DNA of 64,000 nt, from NCBI GenBank assembly GCA_015143295.1, contig CM026568.1:30574441-30638440 (forward strand), in the 5' to 3' direction. The position numbers were made by a program, and so were the translations under genes. This document shows positions 59,370 to 64,000 of the stretch, piece after piece. Origin of the DNA: Tetracentron sinense. Taxonomy: Eukaryota; Streptophyta; Magnoliopsida; Trochodendrales; Trochodendraceae. Within the stretch, counting starts at the first letter, position 1, and the number at the start of each line of letters is the position of its first letter. A model generated the notes under the pieces. It worked only from the letters and a program-made list of their open reading frames with translations, had not been told where the DNA came from and did not search any database.

Positions 59370-60670
59370 CGGAAGACTTTGAGAAAAGATCGTTAGGGTT
59401 TCTTCAAGAACAAGTGAAGAGTGGTTCATTTCGGGATTTGTATTTATGTATTTGTTGGGATGGAGAGTTGAGGTCCGCGCTGCTTCTGGGGAAGTTGGAA
59501 TTACGTTGGTTAGGATGGTTGAGAGGAAGAGAAGCCACAGGGTCAAGGTAAGGTGTCTATAGCCACGTCCCTAAGTGGGGCCCTCTTCCGCAACTTTCTT
59601 CCCCCACCAAAGTTTCGAGAAGACTCGAAATTCTCCGCTGTTATGCCCCCCTTTGTTGCCACGTGTCTTTATTGATTCCATTTAATTGTGGTTAAAATTC
59701 ATCCACTCTTATGATTTCACCCACCTATCCTCTGTTTTCCAATGAATTTCTTTGCCATCTAGTATTGGACCATTGGATTTAACATTTAATGCTGTCATGT
59801 TCATACATGCTTTTAAATGATGGCCGGCCATCACCCCAAAAAATTGATAATTTTAAAAGTCCAAATTTTATTATTTTTTAGGGATGACCTCTGCATATCT
59901 TGCATTCCTTGTTTGCTTTTATATATAAACTACCAAACACTCCGTGCAATGCACAGGATGAGAATTAAGATGAAATTTTAAAAAAAATGAAATGACAGAA
60001 AAATTAGATAACATAGATTCAATAAGTAATAGCATGGTTATGAAATTGTGTTTATATCACTAATTTCGGTCCTTCAAACAAAATTAAAATTTCAAAATTT
60101 TTGGATTTTTAAAAAAATATTTTATTAAAATTAAATATATTTTCATGAAATTTATCCAAATTTCAACTTCAAAATTTCAGAAATGAAATAATATTTGTTT
60201 AAAATTTAATACATTTTTATAAATATTATTATTATTTAAAAATATATATAAAATTTCATGAAATTTTAATAAATATTTTGGAATATCTCACTATTTTATT
60301 AAAATAATAATTAAAAAATATTTAAAATAATTTTTCAAATCTTTTGCCAAAATCTATAAATCCAAAATTTTAGGTTGGAACGAAACCGAGTAATTGATAG
60401 ATACATTAATTAGAAGAAGCTTAATAGGAGATGAAAACTTAAAAATAAGTAATTAAAAGAGACTTATGAGGAGAGAGAACATGTAAAGATTCACTTTATC
60501 ATAAAAATAGTTTATTAAGATTCTATTAATTCTGTTAATAACGCCTCTTACTATCTTAATTAGATAATTTTTCTTCGAAAGATGTGGTTTTCTTCTTCAT
60601 AAGTGCACTAAATTAAAAAAAAAAATCATGATGAAAAAAATTATGTTTGTAGTTGTTATCATAAAACAGT
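59370..60670. other. LSF1 upstream flank and AT-rich repeats
   Basis: The first 200 bases are the likely LSF1 promoter and 5' UTR; a weak CATAAATAC (about 59441-59449, minus) may serve as TATA box. A fragment of the ACACGTG family is at 59650-59730. A Helitron-like hairpin, inverse of CGTGCATTGCACGG, lies near 59945. The rest is AT-rich, with no gene. Confidence 0.45.
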
Positions 60671-60680
60671 GAATAAACAC

Positions 60681-61247
60681 TCAGGGCGGAGCTAGGAGTT
60701 TTTCATTGGGGAGGCCAAAATACATCTATAAAAAAAAAAATTTGATTTGAGGGTATGGAATTTGGGGGTTCAGGGGAGAAAAAAAATTTGGGATAGTTTT
60801 TTTATTTTGAGAATTTCTTTTTCCCGGTAATGCCTTTGAGGTCGCCACATGTCCCTATTAATACCCCTTAATTGTGGTTAAGATTCACCCACCTATCATT
60901 GGTTTTTTTTTTAAATATCAAATTTCTTTTTGAACCCTAGTTTAAAATTCACTAACTCCTAAGGTTAAAATTATTTAAATATTTTTTATAAAAATCAAGG
61001 ATAAGTAGGTGATCCCTGAGATTGGGTGAATTTTAACCATAGTTAAGGGGTGTCAATAGGGACATGTGGCAACCTCAAGGGCATAAGGAGACTCCATTGG
61101 GGGGGCCACTATACTATATAGGACAAAAACATTGGGGGGGGGAGGGGGGCAAGTATACTAAAAAAGAAATTTAATTCAGGGGCCCACTATTCATACTAGT
61201 GCAAGTAAGGATTTACAAAAAATTTGGGGGGGCCATGGCCCCGCCCC
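60681..61247. mobile_element. hAT-like element with GGGCGGAGC ends
   Basis: Starts TCAGGGCGGAGCTAGGAG and ends GGCCATGGCCCCGCCCC. Flanks ATAAACAC (60673-60680) and ATAAACAT (61248-61255) form an 8-bp duplication with one change. G-rich arms. A second TIR repeat with GAGGTCGCCACATGTCCC and its inverse sits inside at about 60828-61088. Confidence 0.8.
60828..61088. mobile_element. TIR element nested in the GGGCGGAGC element
   Basis: Left TGCCTTTGAGGTCGCCACAT then GTCCCTATTAATACC. The right inverse is TGCCCTTGAGGTTGCCACAT then GTCCCTATTGACACC. Core carries GGTTAAGATTCACCCACCTA. It is a relative of the ACACGTGTCCC family. Confidence 0.7.
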
Positions 61248-61351
61248 ATAAACATTAATTCGGATGAACATGACCTGGTTATCTCTGAATAAAATTTATT
61301 TCAGATGAACGTGTGTTCTCATAACATTGCAGTAGAAAAAAAATAAAAACA

Positions 61352-61529
61352 AACCATGAGTTTGTCCCAATGGTAGTGTATCTCCCTTTGGGGAGGTGTG
61401 ACTCGTGTGTTCGAGTCTTTGTGTGGCTGTTGACGCCACCATGAGTGTTAACCCTGCTAACTGCCAAACTACTAACCTAGGGTAGATAAATGATTAGGTC
61501 AATCAAGCAAAAAAAAAAAAAAGGAATAC
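61352..61529 (+). mobile_element. full-length tRNA-derived SINE
   Basis: Begins ACCATGAGTTTGTCCCAATGG (A box at TTGTCCCAATGGTAGTG), has GTGTTCGAGTC (B box) and ends in a 13-base A run. Perfect 11-bp duplication AAATAAAAACA (61341-61351 and 61530-61540). Confidence 0.88.
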
Positions 61530-61540
61530 AAATAAAAACA

Positions 61541-62645
61541 TAATTTGTCTAGCTGTTATGCAACGATTGATGATGGGTTGAACCCCAAAACACATACCCA
61601 TGAAGTTGATGTTTTAAAATTAGAATATTGGTAAAAGGTCAAATGAAACTAAAGAGAAAGAAAGAAGAGATGACAGTAAAAAAAATGATATTGAATCTGA
61701 AAATGAAACACCTCCAACACCCAGTTTTTATGATAAGATATAAAAATGTTTGAATCAACTAATCAACTCAATGCAATGTTATCTTTGAATGATTTTTTTC
61801 TTTAGTATATAGTAAGATGTTAAAAAAAAAAATTTGTTAACAATCCAAATGTCATATTTTTTTGGACGGTAACAATTCACATGTTACTTTTTTTTTCTTC
61901 TTTTTTTGATAGAAACTAATAATTTATTCATGAGGGAAGGATGTACATGGGCTTGAATGTTAAAACCTCTGCCAGCAAAAATCAAATTTTCTTTTGTATA
62001 ATTTTCAGATCTAAAAAATTTGGATGCTTCTGAGTCTACAACCTTTGCAAGATGATATATATACTTCCTTTTTATTTTCTTGGGGGAACTATTTATTAAT
62101 CTCGTCCGTCCAATAAATTATGAATTGAAATTTTACGATTAGGATCATACAGGATACATAAGATGTTAGCACATTTTTCTTCGTTTTGTTAGTCTAATCG
62201 ATAGTTAGGATCTGTATTGCAAATATGGTTAGGCCGTAACACTCGTTTGCTGTGTTCGTATCTATTTTTATTTTTTTTTGAAGAATCAATGGCACCCCAA
62301 TCGAAAAGCTTCAATGACTTGCCACATTCCTGTTTGAAGATTCTCTTGCTTAGTAATCTGAAAATCCCAACCTAATTCATGAATTATATCATCGAGAGAT
62401 AGGTATTCAAGAATTATCGTACACACTCCTATTAGAACTTACAGTCTTATGCTTTAAGAATTTGTATTTGAATCGAACTCCACGCCTGAATGCAAATCTA
62501 CTGGTCTGAATACAATTAAAAAAAAATTGTCTTCCATTTAAAATATCTATAGCATTTGGGTTCTTTTGGAGTTTTACAGGGAGGGACGAAAATCCATGGC
62601 CAAAGCGAGTAGTGGTGGACTGTCCTGAACTATCAAAAATCACAA

Positions 62646-62684
<39 letters not shown>

Positions 62685-64000
62685 ATTTCCCGCCCTATCA
62701 ACTATGGAACATCCTGCTCCCAGTTGGCATGATTGGGCATTGGTTGCTTCATCAACCTGTATGTGATATTGGGGGAACCTTGCCAAGATGATGTTCGAAG
62801 TTGGCTAGATCCAAACGTGAAATTGCTTTATGTTGGCACTGGTTTCAATTTGAACTGTGAAGAGACATGGTGAGATAGTCTTGCAAGGCCTGTACATTCT
62901 CCAACTCATTTGGTTTATTCCTCCTTCTCTTTCAACGGCAGCAATGCTTCAAGGTGTAACGTTGAGTGAGAATGAAAGAGAAAGGTTTTTGAGATGATGG
63001 AGAAGATATGAGGAAAAAAAGAATATAAATAGGGATGGTGAGAATACATGTGAGGGGTTAGGAACATGAAGAGTCGTGGATAGTATAATAATGGCTATTT
63101 ATTATGATGGTGAGAATAGGGGAGTCTCAAATGAATGTTAGGAGAGAGAGAAACGGTTTTTCTTGAGGGGAGACGAATGGATAGAGAGATGAGGGAGTTA
63201 TCTAACATTAATGGGAGTAGGTTTGGTTTAATTGGGGAGATTAATGGAGAGAGAGGGGGGACTAATTTGGAAGGAAAATCGTAGGAAATATATAAAGAGG
63301 GTGTATAAAGATAAAAGAAGGGTTAAGAAGCTTTAATAAGATAATAATTAGTGAGGAGAGAGAAATCCACACACACACATGGAGTGTAGTTATTGGTTGA
63401 AGGGTGTGCCACGTGGCACCAATTTGAAGAAAATAGAGAGCAATGAAGTGTGCCATGTGGATACCAATTGCTATATAGGAGTAGTATAGATAGATACTTG
63501 TCCAATGTTAAAACATGATTTAGGTTGAGGATTGGCGATACTATTTATGTCTAGATACTTTGGTTGATTAAAATTAGACTTGCCTACCTTTTCATTGTTA
63601 GATGATTATTCACTTGTGTCATGTTTTGTCATATCCACATGCACCCCGATTGAGTGTAATAAGAGGTCTAAGTCTCTATATGTAAGTGTCTAGCTTATTT
63701 TTAATTGGGCCCTAGTTTTTTTTTATTTTTTGAGGAAGAGGGTAAGTTAAGGTAGGCAAACTCCTACCAAATGCATAGACTAAAGAAAAATGTGTTACAA
63801 TCTAAGATATTTGCTTTCTGTATTGTCCTTGTGAACAATTGAGGCTAATTCATAAGAAAAATCCGAAGGAGAAAGAACTGAGGTATTAGAGTTATAAAAG
63901 TTTGCTAAAAATCTAATGCCCTTTCGTTTCACGCCAAAGTTGCATTGAGGTGGCATTTAAACCTTTTATTTTTTCCCTAGTTAGCGACCAAGTTTCGAAG
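61541..64000. other. right-end flank, no gene supported
   Basis: AT-rich. It contains a (TA)n(GA)n run at about 62648-62684, and a TATAAATAG at about 63024 without a recognisable gene after it. A short plus frame near 62740-62880 reads without an obvious domain. A gene could begin beyond the edge. Confidence 0.45.

Noticed and set aside
59931-59960. Helitron 3' end (inverse of CGTGCATTGCACGG hairpin)
   Set aside because: The hairpin is suggestive but the terminus reads GTAG rather than CTRR and no matching TC start was found.
62740-62880. Possible gene fragment at the right end
   Set aside because: A short frame without stops but no motif I can name; left as unassigned flank.

Overview
The window is nuclear DNA of a flowering plant. 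Three genes with many introns and canonical GT-AG junctions can be read through completely. Their proteins are plant-specific forms: a plant beta-carbonic anhydrase, a plant PEX14 and the starch-metabolism protein LSF1. The spaces between and inside the genes are AT-rich and packed with plant transposable elements: LTR elements, tRNA-type SINEs, RTE-type LINE pieces, Helitrons, and hAT- and Mutator-like MITEs. The gene structures suggest a dicot or early-diverging angiosperm, but I cannot name the species.

Layout. (1) 1-5,460: the 5' end of a minus-strand LTR retrotransposon (gag, primer site, repeat-rich LTR), then a SINE and an old LTR-like block. (2) 5,460-12,480: beta-carbonic anhydrase on the minus strand, 8 coding exons, 256 aa, with a TATA box near 12,470. 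(3) 12,480-26,246: intergenic, with no gene I can support. It holds several hAT-like repeats with GAGCCGAG-type ends, two copies of a long-TIR family, a SINE with clean target duplications, a palindromic 9-bp-TSD MITE, and a Helitron containing a nested TIR element that itself contains another. (4) 26,247-39,500: PEX14 on the plus strand, 12 coding exons, 559 aa. Its 3.8-kb fourth intron is filled by a hAT-like element and a solo LTR that stops 52 bp before the next exon. (5) 39,510-41,000: a short convergent intergenic gap. (6) 41,002-59,367: LSF1 on the minus strand, 10 coding exons, 590 aa. Its introns carry an RTE LINE fragment split by a TIR element, a Helitron with two successive 3' ends, SINEs, a hAT MITE and a solo Copia-like LTR. 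(7) 59,370-64,000: promoter-side flank and repeats, with no gene I can support.

The genes do not form an operon or cluster. Carbonic anhydrase interconverts CO2 and bicarbonate, PEX14 is part of the peroxisomal import docking complex, and LSF1 acts in night-time starch breakdown in the chloroplast. All three coding reconstructions keep an unbroken frame over every junction, which supports intact genes.

I found no convincing undescribed biological system. The most distinctive signals are in the mobile DNA: triple nesting, a Helitron with a tandemly duplicated terminus, one sequence core shared by Helitrons and TIR elements, and paired GATCGATCG palindromes upstream of the TATA box in two unrelated solo LTRs.
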